Assembly (NCBI GenBank): GCA_003551495.1
Contig: PUMT01000211.1
Coordinates: 1 to 46,072, forward strand
DNA from: Bacteroidota bacterium
GTDB taxonomy: Bacteria > Bacteroidota > Bacteroidia > Bacteroidales > PUMT01
Reading direction: 5' to 3'
DNA length: 46,072 nucleotides
The notes beneath the pieces were generated by a model. The model did no database searches. It was not told where the DNA came from and saw only the letters and a program-made list of their open reading frames with translations. This document shows, in pieces, positions 16,602-25,281 of the stretch; position 1 is the first letter of the stretch; each line of letters opens with the position of its first letter. A program made the position numbers and the translations under genes.

Positions 16602-17813
16602 ATGGATGCTTTCAGTAGATTATATGAAATGACCTCTTTCAGGGAGCTTTTCTCTGAACCGGGAGTCATAATAATGTTATTATTGGGCGTATTTTTACTT
16701 TACCTTGGTATTCGTAAAAAATATGAGCCGCTTCTGCTTATTCCGATTGGTTTTGGACTGATACTTGCAAATCTTCCCGGCGCGGGAATGGGTATAGTCC
16801 CGGAGGAGTTTGTAGAAATAGAAAGCGGGAGATACAAGAACCTCGTTGAGATAGCAAGGGATCACGGGATAATGAATTTTATCTATTATTCCCTGATCAA
16901 AACCGGATTCCTTCCACCTCTCATATTCATGGGGGTAGGTGCTCTTACCGATTTCGGGCCTATGCTCAGGAACCTCAGACTGGCACTTTTCGGAGCTGCA
17001 GCACAGCTTGGGATTTTTACAGTTTTCCTGGGAGCTATTGCAGTAGGCTTCACTCCCCAGGAAGCAGGTTCACTTGGTATTATAGGAGGAGGTGACGGCC
17101 CGACCGCTATTTACATTTCCATAGTGCTGGCCCCGCACCTGCTGGGACCTATTGCAATTGCTGCTTATTCATATATGGCCCTCGTTCCGGTTATAATTCC
17201 GCCTGTTGTGAAAGCTCTCTGTACCAAAAAAGAGCTTCATATCAACATGAAGGAAATGGACAAGAAGTACCCCTCCAAAAGGGAGATTAAAAATCTGAAT
17301 GCAGCCAAGATAGCTTTCCCGATTGTTATGGGTATAGTAATTTCCTTTTTTGTTCCCACTGCAGTTCCGCTGGTTGGAATGCTTATGTTCGGGAACCTCG
17401 TCAAAGAGCTTGGGGTAATTACCGGAAGGCTTTCAAGTGCGGCTACAGGACCGATACTCAACACTGCAACAATTTTCCTCGGACTGGCTGTCGGAGCTTC
17501 GATGACATCGGAAACATTCCTGGATCTGAGGACTCTGGGGATAATTGCTGGAGGCTTTATAGCTTTTGCAATTTCCGTTGCAGGAGGAATTATTGCTGTA
17601 AAGGTTTACAATATATTTGCTAAAAAGAAGATCAACCCGTTGATAGGTGCTACCGGATTAAGTGCTGTTCCTATGGCCTCGAGGGTCGCAAATGAAATAG
17701 CCGTTAAATACGACAACAAAAACCATCTGCTCCAGTACTGCATGGCAAGCAATATATCCGGAGTAATTGGATCTGCTGTTGCAGCCGGGGTACTTATATC
17801 ATTCCTGGGTTAA
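16602..17813 (+). CDS. oadB: oxaloacetate decarboxylase beta subunit (Na+ channel)
   Basis: Polytopic inner-membrane subunit of 403 residues, with about nine to eleven hydrophobic helices. It decarboxylates carboxybiotin and drives Na+ export. Diagnostic segments: PLIFMGVGALTDFGPML, the GIIGGGDGPTAIYIS re-entrant region with the Na+-coupling aspartate, and the C-terminal NHLLQYCMASNISGVIGSAVAAG. It closes the oadG-oadA-oadB operon, with a strong terminator 28 bp downstream. NhaC elsewhere in the window would be a natural consumer of the Na+ gradient. Confidence 0.96.
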   Translation: MDAFSRLYEMTSFRELFSEPGVIIMLLLGVFLLYLGIRKKYEPLLLIPIGFGLILANLPGAGMGIVPEEFVEIESGRYKNLVEIARDHGIMNFIYYSLIKTGFLPPLIFMGVGALTDFGPMLRNLRLALFGAAAQLGIFTVFLGAIAVGFTPQEAGSLGIIGGGDGPTAIYISIVLAPHLLGPIAIAAYSYMALVPVIIPPVVKALCTKKELHINMKEMDKKYPSKREIKNLNAAKIAFPIVMGIVISFFVPTAVPLVGMLMFGNLVKELGVITGRLSSAATGPILNTATIFLGLAVGASMTSETFLDLRTLGIIAGGFIAFAISVAGGIIAVKVYNIFAKKKINPLIGATGLSAVPMASRVANEIAVKYDNKNHLLQYCMASNISGVIGSAVAAGVLISFLG

Positions 17814-17840
17814 TAAAATTTTGCAATTCGATTTTCGCCA

Positions 17841-17870
17841 GAGGCTGTCTCATCGGGACAGCCTCTTTTT
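17841..17870 (+). terminator. Rho-independent terminator of the oad operon
   Basis: GAGGCTGTC (17841-17849) and GACAGCCTC (17857-17865) form a perfect 9-bp stem around TCATCGG, followed by five T. Confidence 0.9.
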
Positions 17871-18102
17871 GTTAATTCTTTCACTTCATGCTGCAGGGAA
17901 AATCCCTTATTTAAAGTTCCCGGATAAAGTGAATCCGGACTGTTGTATGCTGTTAATAAAAAAACCAACCTTTCATATTTCATATTGGTTAAACTTTGTA
18001 CATTTACAAATAAAACCGCCGGTCTTAAAAAATTATTTTGACAAGCTCAAACGGCAGTTTCCCTGTTGCATTCTATTATTAACTTCATTAACTTTATAAA
18101 AT

Positions 18103-18567
18103 ATGAAACCTAAATTAATTCCGGGGGATAAAGCTCCTGATTTCAGCGTAACCGACCACAGAGGCAACAAATTGTCACTCGAATCCCTTAAAGGGAAAAA
18201 AACTTTGCTGTATTTTTATCCTAAGGACAACACGCCCGGTTGTACTGCCGAAGCATGCAGTCTGCGTGACGGATACGAACAACTAACAGAAAAAGGTTTT
18301 GTTGTCATAGGTGTTAGCCCTGACACCGAAGATTCCCATGTAAGGTTCAGCTCAAAACACAGCCTGCCTTTTCACCTGGTTTCAGATACGGATAAAACAC
18401 TTATGAAAAAATACGGTGCATGGGGAGAGAAAAAAATGTTCGGGAAAACAAAAGAAGGTGTATTGCGAACAACATTCATTATTGGTGAAGACAGCAAAAT
18501 TGAACATGTTATAAACAAAGTAGATACAAAAAATCATTCCGGTCAGATACTGGATTTATATAAATAA
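18103..18567 (+). CDS. bcp: thioredoxin-dependent thiol peroxidase (Bcp/PrxQ)
   Basis: Peroxiredoxin of 154 residues that reduces peroxides with thioredoxin in the cytoplasm. The motif [19 protein letters not shown] contains the peroxidatic cysteine (DNTPGC) and a second cysteine five residues later (EAC), as in the classical two-cysteine Bcp/Prx[16 protein letters not shown] is the usual start. Translation of recA begins 2 nt after its stop, so the two genes are one unit joining peroxide defence to DNA repair. The 289 bp upstream hold the oad terminator but no gene. Confidence 0.95.
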   Translation: MKPKLIPGDKAPDFSVTDHRGNKLSLESLKGKKTLLYFYPKDNTPGCTAEACSLRDGYEQLTEKGFVVIGVSPDTEDSHVRFSSKHSLPFHLVSDTDKTLMKKYGAWGEKKMFGKTKEGVLRTTFIIGEDSKIEHVINKVDTKNHSGQILDLYK

Positions 18568-18569
18568 AA

Positions 18570-19613
18570 ATGTTTCAGGAAATGGAAAACGAAAAAACTA
18601 AAAAACCCGCTTCTAAAGAAATAAACAAGGAGAAACTGAAAGCCCTGCAGCTGACAATTGACAGAATTGACAAGGAGTATGGCAAGGGAGCTATAATGAA
18701 AATGGGAGACGAGGCCGTAATGGACGTACCATCAATCCCTTCAGGATCAATAGGGGTTGATATGGCTATTGGTGTTGGAGGTTTTCCGAGGGGCCGGGTA
18801 ATAGAAATTTACGGACCTGAATCCTCGGGTAAAACCACCCTGGCTATTCATGCAATAGCTGAAGCACAAAAAGCCGGAGGGGTGGCTGCCTTCATCGATG
18901 CTGAACATGCATTTGACCGCTTTTATGCCGAAAAACTGGGGGTTGACATTGAAAACCTTCTCATATCACAGCCTGATAACGGTGAACAGGCTCTTGAAAT
19001 AACCGACCACCTTATACGTTCAGGTGCAATAGATATTATTGTGATTGATTCGGTTGCAGCGCTAACTCCGAAATCTGAAATTGAAGGCGACATGGGCGAC
19101 TCCAAAATGGGACTTCAGGCAAGACTGATGTCTCAGGCACTCAGAAAGCTTACCGCCAATATAAGCAAAACAAAAACCTGCTGCATTTTCATAAACCAGC
19201 TTCGTGAAAAGATTGGTGTAATGTTCGGCAATCCGGAAACAACCACAGGCGGAAACGCTTTGAAGTTTTATTCATCAGTGCGGATTGACATTAGAAGGAT
19301 AACCCAGATAAAAGAAGGGGAAGAGGTGAAAGGGAGCCGCACCAGGGTTAAGGTGGTTAAGAATAAAATTGCACCTCCCTTCAGAAAAGCCGAGTTTGAT
19401 ATAATATACGGTGAAGGGATATCAAAAAGCGGAGAGATAATTGACTTTGCAGTTGATTCGGGGATAGTAAAGAAAAGCGGCTCCTGGTTCAGCTATGGGG
19501 ATACAAAACTCGGACAGGGTCGCGATGCCGTAAAGCAGCTTATCTCTGACAATCCGGAACTGTCTGAAGAACTTGAAAAGAAAGTAAAGGAATCAGTTAT
19601 TAAAAAACAATAA
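18570..19613 (+). CDS. recA: recombinase RecA
   Basis: ATP-dependent strand-exchange protein of homologous recombination and, where present, LexA co-protease. It has 347 residues. The Walker A loop is GPESSGKTT; also visible are the AEHAFD segment, [21 protein letters not shown], the L2 region [18 protein letters not shown], and the [16 protein letters not shown]-terminal core. The first ATG (18570) lies 2 nt after the bcp stop; ATG 18582 (MENEK) is an equally possible start and would shorten it by four residues. No LexA-type box was recognised in the immediate upstream sequence. Confidence 0.99.
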   Translation: MFQEMENEKTKKPASKEINKEKLKALQLTIDRIDKEYGKGAIMKMGDEAVMDVPSIPSGSIGVDMAIGVGGFPRGRVIEIYGPESSGKTTLAIHAIAEAQKAGGVAAFIDAEHAFDRFYAEKLGVDIENLLISQPDNGEQALEITDHLIRSGAIDIIVIDSVAALTPKSEIEGDMGDSKMGLQARLMSQALRKLTANISKTKTCCIFINQLREKIGVMFGNPETTTGGNALKFYSSVRIDIRRITQIKEGEEVKGSRTRVKVVKNKIAPPFRKAEFDIIYGEGISKSGEIIDFAVDSGIVKKSGSWFSYGDTKLGQGRDAVKQLISDNPELSEELEKKVKESVIKKQ

Positions 19614-19673
19614 CTGCTGATTATTATGCCTGAACATTTTACCTTCAGCACAACAGTTTTTCAGTTAGATATG

Positions 19674-19696
19674 ATAATTAAGGCAACCTTAATTAT
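19674..19696. repeat. 10-bp perfect inverted repeat downstream of recA
   Basis: ATAATTAAGG (19674-19683) and CCTTAATTAT (19687-19696) are exact inverse complements around CAA. It lies 60 bp after the recA stop and about 110 bp before the peptidase start. There is no following T-run, so either a weak terminator or an operator for the downstream gene. Confidence 0.45.
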
Positions 19697-19809
19697 TTAT
19701 CTGAAAATATTGAGCATTTGGCTATTAACCTGATAAATAAACATGCAGTTGTATGCTGCAAAAAATGAACTTAACTTATATTTTTAATTAACCAACCTTG
19801 TTTAAACTA

Positions 19810-21888
19810 ATGAAAAAACTAACCGTTTCATTTATCCTGTCAGCCCTTTTACTGCTCATTTCCTGCGGCGAAAGGCCGGAGGAAGCCGATTTCAGCGGAA
19901 GTCTGACAGATGAGGAAATAAGGGGCGGACGACTGACGCCTGAAATCCTCTGGAAGTTCGGGCGCGTAGGCAGCTCACAGCTCTCTCCCGACGGCATTAC
20001 TGTTGCCTATACTATTTCCCGTTACGATTATAAAACGAATAAGAGTATGACAGAGATTTGTGTTGTTGACGTTGCTTCGGGTGAAAAGAAAGTGCTGACA
20101 ACACACCAGGGCTCCAGTTTTAGTCCGCGATGGCGCCCTGACGGCGAAAAGATCGGCTTTCTCAGTAACGAATCGGGCGAGGTCCAGTTCTGGGAAATGA
20201 ATCCTGACGGTAGCCGGAAAACTCAGGTATCCGAAATAGAGGGAGGCATAACAGGGTTTAATTACTCTCCGGCAGGAACGCATATATACTACACCAAACA
20301 GGTAAAGCTGGATGAAACTCCGAAGGAAAAATATCCCGACCTCCCCCATATCGATGTACGTATTGAGGATGACCTTATGTTCAGGCACTGGGATTCATGG
20401 CACAACTACTCTTACAGCCATATTTTCGTGGCCGGTTACTCTGACGGAACAATTGAAGAGGGCAGGGACATTATGGAAGGGGAAAGATTTGATTCCCCGC
20501 TGGCCCCATTTTACAGTCAGGCTGCAATCACATGGAGCCCGGACGGTGAGATAATTGCATATACCAGTAAAAAACTGAAAGGTGTGGATTACGCTACAAG
20601 CACCAATTCAAACATTTATTTTTACGATATTGAAACCGGGGAAACAACAAAGGTTACTGAAGGACAAGGATATGACAGGTACCCGGTTTTCTCTCCCTGC
20701 GGGAAATACATGGCATGGCAAAGTATGGAAACTCCGGGTTACGAATCGGATAAAGCAAGGTTATTTGTGTATAACAGGGAGAACGGGGTTAAAACATACC
20801 TTACACGTGACTTTGAAGAAAATGCATCAGATTTTTTATGGAGTGGCGATGGAGACAAAATATATTTCATAAGCGGGACCAATGCTACTTACCAGGTGTT
20901 CAGCATAAATGTGAATACCCGTCAGGTCAATCAGATAACAAGCGGACATCACAACTACAACTCGATAGACCTTGCAGGCAACACCCTCATCGGTGAAAAG
21001 ATGTCGATGTCCATGGCCACGGAGATATTCCGGATCAATCCTGCCGGTGGTGAAGAAACACAACTTACCTTCACGAACAAACATATCTATGATAATATTG
21101 AAATGGGAAGTGTTGAAGAACACTGGGTAAGGACAACCGACGGGGAAAATATGCTTGTATGGCTTATCCTGCCGCCTGATTTCGATTCATCCCTGGAATA
21201 TCCCGCACTTCTTTACTGTCAGGGCGGCCCTCAAAGTGCTGTAAGCCAGTTTTTCTCATATCGCTGGAACTTCCAGCTAATGGCTGCCAACGACTATGTA
21301 ATTGTCGCTCCCAACAGAAGGGGATTGCCTACATTCGGCCAGGAATGGAACAGGCAGATTTCGGGCGACTGGGGTGGTCAGGCAATGCAGGATTATCTTA
21401 CGGCTATCGATGTAATGATGGAGAAACCATTTGTTGACGAAGACCGTTTGGGTGCCGTTGGGGCCAGTTTTGGTGGCTATTCAACATTCCAGCTTGCCGG
21501 TATTCACGAAAGACGCTTCAGGGCTTTCATTGCCCACAACGGGGTATTTAACCTTGAAAGCATGTACGGGGCAACCGAGGAAATATTCTTTGTGCATCAC
21601 GACCTGGAAGGCCCGTACTGGGAAAGACCCAGGCCGGTAAGTTATGACAGGTTCTCACCGCACAGGTTTGTTCAGAACTGGGACACCCCGATGTTGATAA
21701 TAACATGCGAACTGGATTACAGGGTACCCTATACCGAAGGCCTGCAGGCTTTTACGGCAGCAAGACTTCAGGGTATTCCGAGCAGGCTTCTGCATTTCCC
21801 CGGTGAAAACCACTGGGTGCTTCAGCCACAGAATGGTATCCTTTGGCAGCGGGAATTTTTCTCATGGCTGGACAAATGGGTTAAATAA
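19810..21888 (+). CDS. S9 family peptidase, DPP5-like lipoprotein
   Basis: Exported serine peptidase of 692 residues; an N-terminal beta-propeller (about residues 40-430, with repeated SPDG/SPCGK blades) precedes an alpha/beta-hydrolase domain. Catalytic triad: GASFGGYS (Ser 553), LDYRVPY (Asp 636), GENHW (His 668). The sequence strongly resembles, from memory, Porphyromonas dipeptidyl peptidase 5: LTPEILWKFGRV, IYPDL-type loop, LPPDFDSSLEYPALLYCQGGPQSAVSQFFSYRWN, and ENHWVLQPQN. DPP5 removes dipeptides from imported oligopeptides. I chose ATG 19810 (MKKLTVSF...) rather than TTG 19798; it gives a lipoprotein signal ending LLLLISC. It is convergent with miaA. Confidence 0.92.
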   Translation: MKKLTVSFILSALLLLISCGERPEEADFSGSLTDEEIRGGRLTPEILWKFGRVGSSQLSPDGITVAYTISRYDYKTNKSMTEICVVDVASGEKKVLTTHQGSSFSPRWRPDGEKIGFLSNESGEVQFWEMNPDGSRKTQVSEIEGGITGFNYSPAGTHIYYTKQVKLDETPKEKYPDLPHIDVRIEDDLMFRHWDSWHNYSYSHIFVAGYSDGTIEEGRDIMEGERFDSPLAPFYSQAAITWSPDGEIIAYTSKKLKGVDYATSTNSNIYFYDIETGETTKVTEGQGYDRYPVFSPCGKYMAWQSMETPGYESDKARLFVYNRENGVKTYLTRDFEENASDFLWSGDGDKIYFISGTNATYQVFSINVNTRQVNQITSGHHNYNSIDLAGNTLIGEKMSMSMATEIFRINPAGGEETQLTFTNKHIYDNIEMGSVEEHWVRTTDGENMLVWLILPPDFDSSLEYPALLYCQGGPQSAVSQFFSYRWNFQLMAANDYVIVAPNRRGLPTFGQEWNRQISGDWGGQAMQDYLTAIDVMMEKPFVDEDRLGAVGASFGGYSTFQLAGIHERRFRAFIAHNGVFNLESMYGATEEIFFVHHDLEGPYWERPRPVSYDRFSPHRFVQNWDTPMLIITCELDYRVPYTEGLQAFTAARLQGIPSRLLHFPGENHWVLQPQNGILWQREFFSWLDKWVK

Positions 21889-21904
21889 CAGTCTGTTTGC
21901 AAGC

Positions 21905-22837
21905 TCAACCGGAAGATTCCCTGTACAATTTCAAAGCTTTATTGATTTTTACATCCACTGGCATTTTCACATCTAGCCAGTGGATGTGAAATCCCTGTCT
22001 TTCCATACGGCGGAACCATGTCATCTGCCGTTTTGCAAACTGGTGGATTGCTGTGTTCAGCCTGGAAAACATGGTATCATAGTCAATTTCCCCTAAAAGA
22101 TACATTGTTACAAACTTGTATTCAAGTCCGTAAAACTTGAGGTCATCCGCACTCACACCTTCATGCAGCAATTCTTTAACTTCTTCTATCATACCTGAAT
22201 TTATCCTTTTTTCCAGGCGCTCTGTAATCCTCCTTCTCCTTTCCGCACGATCGGCGGTTATGCCTAATATGAGATTCCTGAATGCTGGAGTGAAATTATC
22301 TTCAAGATCGCCGTATTCAGACTGGTAAAGAGCTATTTCAACTGCTCTCACAAGCCTTTTCCTGGATGAGGTGTCTGTAACATTATGAAGCTGCCTGTGC
22401 CGTGATAAAATTTGTATAAGCTCATTATCAGTCATTGACTCCAGCTCTTTTCTGAGCTTTTCATTGTGGGGCACCTGAACAAGCCTGTAGCCTTTCAGTA
22501 CAGATTCGATATACATTCCGGTCCCGCCACACAAAACCGGCTGTACACCCCTTGATGTCAATTCATTGTACACTCTGAAAAAATCACGCTGAAATTCAAA
22601 AACACTGTATTTATAGCCGGGTTCGGCTATATCTGTAAGATGGCAGGGGACTCTCCTGCCGCCTACCACATAATCCTGCATGTCTTTCCCGGTTCCGATA
22701 TCCATTCTGCGGTAAACCTGTCTGGAATCGGCACTTATGACCTCTCCCCCCATCTCTGCGGCAAATCTTGCAGCAAAAGTTGTTTTCCCTGTTGCAGTAG
22801 GGCCAAGTACTGTAACCAGCAGCGGATCATTTTTCAT
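21905..22837 (-). CDS. miaA: tRNA dimethylallyltransferase
   Basis: Adds a dimethylallyl group to adenosine 37 of tRNAs that read U-starting codons. The 310-residue product has the P-loop GPTATGKTTFA, SADSRQVYRRMDIGTGKD, LCGGTGMYIESVLKGY, and the tRNA-binding C-terminal RQMTWFRRM. ATG 22837 is chosen (MKNDPLL); TTG 22846, overlapping the upstream stop, would add three residues. It lies 5 nt after the stop of the amidotransferase-like gene, so the two are probably cotranscribed and translationally linked. Confidence 0.97.
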   Translation of the reverse strand: MKNDPLLVTVLGPTATGKTTFAARFAAEMGGEVISADSRQVYRRMDIGTGKDMQDYVVGGRRVPCHLTDIAEPGYKYSVFEFQRDFFRVYNELTSRGVQPVLCGGTGMYIESVLKGYRLVQVPHNEKLRKELESMTDNELIQILSRHRQLHNVTDTSSRKRLVRAVEIALYQSEYGDLEDNFTPAFRNLILGITADRAERRRRITERLEKRINSGMIEEVKELLHEGVSADDLKFYGLEYKFVTMYLLGEIDYDTMFSRLNTAIHQFAKRQMTWFRRMERQGFHIHWLDVKMPVDVKINKALKLYRESSG

Positions 22838-22842
22838 ATTGT

Positions 22843-24075
22843 TCAATCCCAGCTAACCATAATGGTATATGGCACACCGTTGAGAACTTCTGTTTTTCCG
22901 ATGTAAATAACTCCCCACTCAGTTTGCCTGGTTTCAACAGTAGTGTAACACTCAACTGAAACACACCATATACCTTCTTCCAGGGTATCAAATTGTAATT
23001 CTTTTTCTGAACCTAATCCAATCTCTTTGTAATCTGCAACTGGCTTGAAAGCAAAGTCACCTTTTTTTAAATAGAGGTTAAGATCATACCCATAAGCTCC
23101 TTTAAGCTCAACTCTTATATTTTTTGCATCCTCGGGTATAGATACCTCGAAATGATGATATTGTTTGTCACCGATCTTTGTGAAATCAGGATCATTATCC
23201 CCTGTCGATTTTATCATCTCCCTGATTTCATTATTTTGCAACTCGCCTTTTATTACCGGTTCTCCCGTTCCGTCAAGAGCATACAGCAGCATGGCTGCCA
23301 TCAGATCAAGACGCTCCCCGCTTGTTACTCCTTCAGGATGCGAACCTGTGTTGACAACTCTCCCTGAGAAAGGCGACGGTTTGTATGCCCATGTACTTAC
23401 TTTTTCATGCATTTCTCTGTCAGGATAATCGTATCTTAGCAATACCTCTGTTCCATCAGGATAATTCTGATCCTTAAAGGCATAACATCCGCCATTATGC
23501 CTCACACTGTCAATATACATATCCCCCCCGAAGTCAAAGTATTTCAGGAGAGGGGAATTTTCTTCAATAAACATACCTGTATAACTGTCTCTCAATCCGG
23601 TTGTATGAGTTCTGCCCGGCCAGATATTAAGATAACCTTCCCTAAGCAATAATGGGTTGTTTTCAGTACCTGCTGAAGATAAAAAGGCACCGGCACATGT
23701 GCCTACATAGCTCCCCCCCTGTTTGAAAAAATCGTAAATGCGACTACGGCCTTCTTTGTCCAGCGATTTACCATGTGAAGTAGCTGACCCCCCGTTAACA
23801 TATATCATTCTGAAACGTGGCTGACCATCAGGATAGAGCAATACACCGTTTAAATTATCGTCAGACCCGATAAACAGCTTATTCTGCCTGAGTGTGTCAT
23901 CTGGTGATGCAAAAAATTCAATCGACAGGTCCAGAAACCTTGCAGCCGGCAGATATTCCCTGGATGTCAGGTTTATTCCTCCGCTCATAAATATATCCTT
24001 GTAAAAGCCCTGTCCTGAAAGGGAAATATGAAAAAAACCAATTATCGCAGCAGTAATTAAAACTTTTTTTAACAT
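22843..24075 (-). CDS. exported BPL_N/GATase-like protein with C-terminal PPC-like domain
   Basis: A 410-residue protein with signal peptide MLKKVLITAAIIGFFHISLSGQ. Residues about 85-265 resemble the BPL_N/class I glutamine-amidotransferase-like fold: RMIYVNGGSATS, QGGSYVGTCAGAFLSS with a nucleophile-elbow Cys 127, and GSHPEG with His 246 and Glu 248, so a complete Cys-His-Glu triad is visible. Residues about 300-410 are a beta-rich pre-peptidase C-terminal (PPC)-like domain (KQYHHFEVSIPEDAKNIRVEL, YDLNLYLKKG). The substrate is unknown; an extracytoplasmic hydrolase is inferred. It precedes miaA by 5 nt on the minus strand. The next gene (znuA) is divergent. Confidence 0.7.
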   Translation of the reverse strand: MLKKVLITAAIIGFFHISLSGQGFYKDIFMSGGINLTSREYLPAARFLDLSIEFFASPDDTLRQNKLFIGSDDNLNGVLLYPDGQPRFRMIYVNGGSATSHGKSLDKEGRSRIYDFFKQGGSYVGTCAGAFLSSAGTENNPLLLREGYLNIWPGRTHTTGLRDSYTGMFIEENSPLLKYFDFGGDMYIDSVRHNGGCYAFKDQNYPDGTEVLLRYDYPDREMHEKVSTWAYKPSPFSGRVVNTGSHPEGVTSGERLDLMAAMLLYALDGTGEPVIKGELQNNEIREMIKSTGDNDPDFTKIGDKQYHHFEVSIPEDAKNIRVELKGAYGYDLNLYLKKGDFAFKPVADYKEIGLGSEKELQFDTLEEGIWCVSVECYTTVETRQTEWGVIYIGKTEVLNGVPYTIMVSWD

Positions 24076-24207
24076 GTTTTTTGAGATTTTAAATAATTGA
24101 ACGTTTTTATCATAAAGAAAACTTCACCAATACAGGTACAAACCTGTTTTTGATGCCTCACAGATGATAAAAAAACAATTATTACAAATATAGGATCATC
24201 ATTCAGA

Positions 24208-24238
24208 TTAGCCAAAAATAAAAAAACGGATATCTTTG
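24208..24238 (+). promoter_or_regulatory. promoter of the zinc/manganese uptake operon
   Basis: TATCTTTG (24231-24238) is a perfect TAnnTTTG; TTAG (24208-24211) sits 19 bp upstream as a one-mismatch -33. The start of transcription would be near 24244, inside the palindrome that follows. Confidence 0.55.
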
Positions 24239-24240
24239 TA

Positions 24241-24262
24241 TTATTTAAACGGTTTTAAATAA
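24241..24262. promoter_or_regulatory. palindrome over the znuA transcription start, operator candidate
   Basis: TTATTTAAA (24241-24249) and TTTAAATAA (24254-24262) are exact inverse complements around CGGT. The site covers the predicted +1 and ends 7 bp before the start codon. A metal-responsive repressor (Fur/Zur or DtxR/MntR type) binding here would block transcription. The regulator is not in the window. Confidence 0.5.
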
Positions 24263-24269
24263 ATTGACC

Positions 24270-25145
24270 ATGCTGAAAAGATCATTATATGCAATACTTG
24301 CCGCAATATTCCTCACCGGATGCTCTCAGGGGGAAATGTCTGATGAAAAACCGGTTCTTACTGTAAGCATACTGCCCCAGAAGTATTTTGCAGAGCAAAT
24401 TGCCGGAGACAATTTCAAAGTTAATGTTCTGGTGCCTTCAGGTTCGGGTCCCGAAACATATGAGCCTACACCCCGGCAGATAAGAGATGCTGCAAATTCT
24501 AAGGCGGTTTTTATTACAGGTCATCTTCTCTTTGAACAGACAATGATAAAAAACCTTAAAAGCAGGGATGAAGCAGTATTATTTGTGGATACATCGGAAG
24601 GAGTAGACCTTATTGCTGATGATATAGTTGACCACGGCGATCATGTACATATTCACGGTGTTGACCCCCATATATGGGTTTCTCTCAGGGAAGCCAAAAC
24701 TCAGGTGGAAACGATTGCTGAAACTATTATATCTGTTGACCCTGAAAATGAAGAGATATACAGAAAAAATCTCCGTAACTTAATTTCAGGGATAGAAGAC
24801 CTTGATGAACGGCTGACTGAGAAATTCAGGAGTGCCCCGAAGAGTTCCTTTTTGATCTATCATCCTGCATTATCTTATTTTGCAAGGGATTATGGACTTA
24901 CCCAGATATCCATTGAATATGCAGGTAAGAGTCCCACTCCTGCCCATATGAAGAAAACAATAGACCTTGCACGTGAAAAGGGTTTAAGGGATGTTATCAT
25001 CCAAAAGGAATTTGAGCGCAGCAGTGCTAAAACCGTAGCATCAGAACTTGGTGGAGATGTTATTGAAATTGACCCCCTTGCGGAAAACTGGCTTGAAAAT
25101 ATGGCAGAAATTGGCAAAAAAATTCTTAAGGCCTTAAACAGGTAA
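24270..25145 (+). CDS. znuA: metal ABC transporter substrate-binding lipoprotein (ZnuA-like)
   Basis: Periplasmic metal-binding protein of 291 residues. MLKRSLYAILAAIFLTGC is a lipoprotein signal. A TroA/ZnuA-type cluster A-I fold follows: VSILPQKYFAEQIAGD, PSGSGPETYEPTPRQ, a His-rich loop DHGDHVHIHGVDPHIWVS, HPALSYFARDYGL, and the C-terminal IDPLAENW. His and Asp ligands in these segments point to Zn2+, though Mn2+ cannot be excluded. ATG 24270 is preferred over TTG 24264. It opens a three-gene operon behind a promoter-palindrome pair. Confidence 0.92.
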   Translation: MLKRSLYAILAAIFLTGCSQGEMSDEKPVLTVSILPQKYFAEQIAGDNFKVNVLVPSGSGPETYEPTPRQIRDAANSKAVFITGHLLFEQTMIKNLKSRDEAVLFVDTSEGVDLIADDIVDHGDHVHIHGVDPHIWVSLREAKTQVETIAETIISVDPENEEIYRKNLRNLISGIEDLDERLTEKFRSAPKSSFLIYHPALSYFARDYGLTQISIEYAGKSPTPAHMKKTIDLAREKGLRDVIIQKEFERSSAKTVASELGGDVIEIDPLAENWLENMAEIGKKILKALNR

Positions 25146-25281
25146 ACACATCGTAATTATAAAGATTTCTGCAATCTGGAAGGTGTATAAGTCCCGGAAC
25201 ATAAACCGGATATATTGAAATTTGAACAAGAACAAAACTGACGTTGTTATAATCCAGCTAAAACAGGAATATTGTGCTACG

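Noticed and set aside
17767-18099. Open frame overlapping the end of oadB and the oad terminator
   Set aside because: It crosses a strong terminator and encodes no recognisable domain.
25222-25281. TTG-started extension of znuC
   Set aside because: The 20 added residues do not resemble the family and an ATG at 25282 gives the canonical start.
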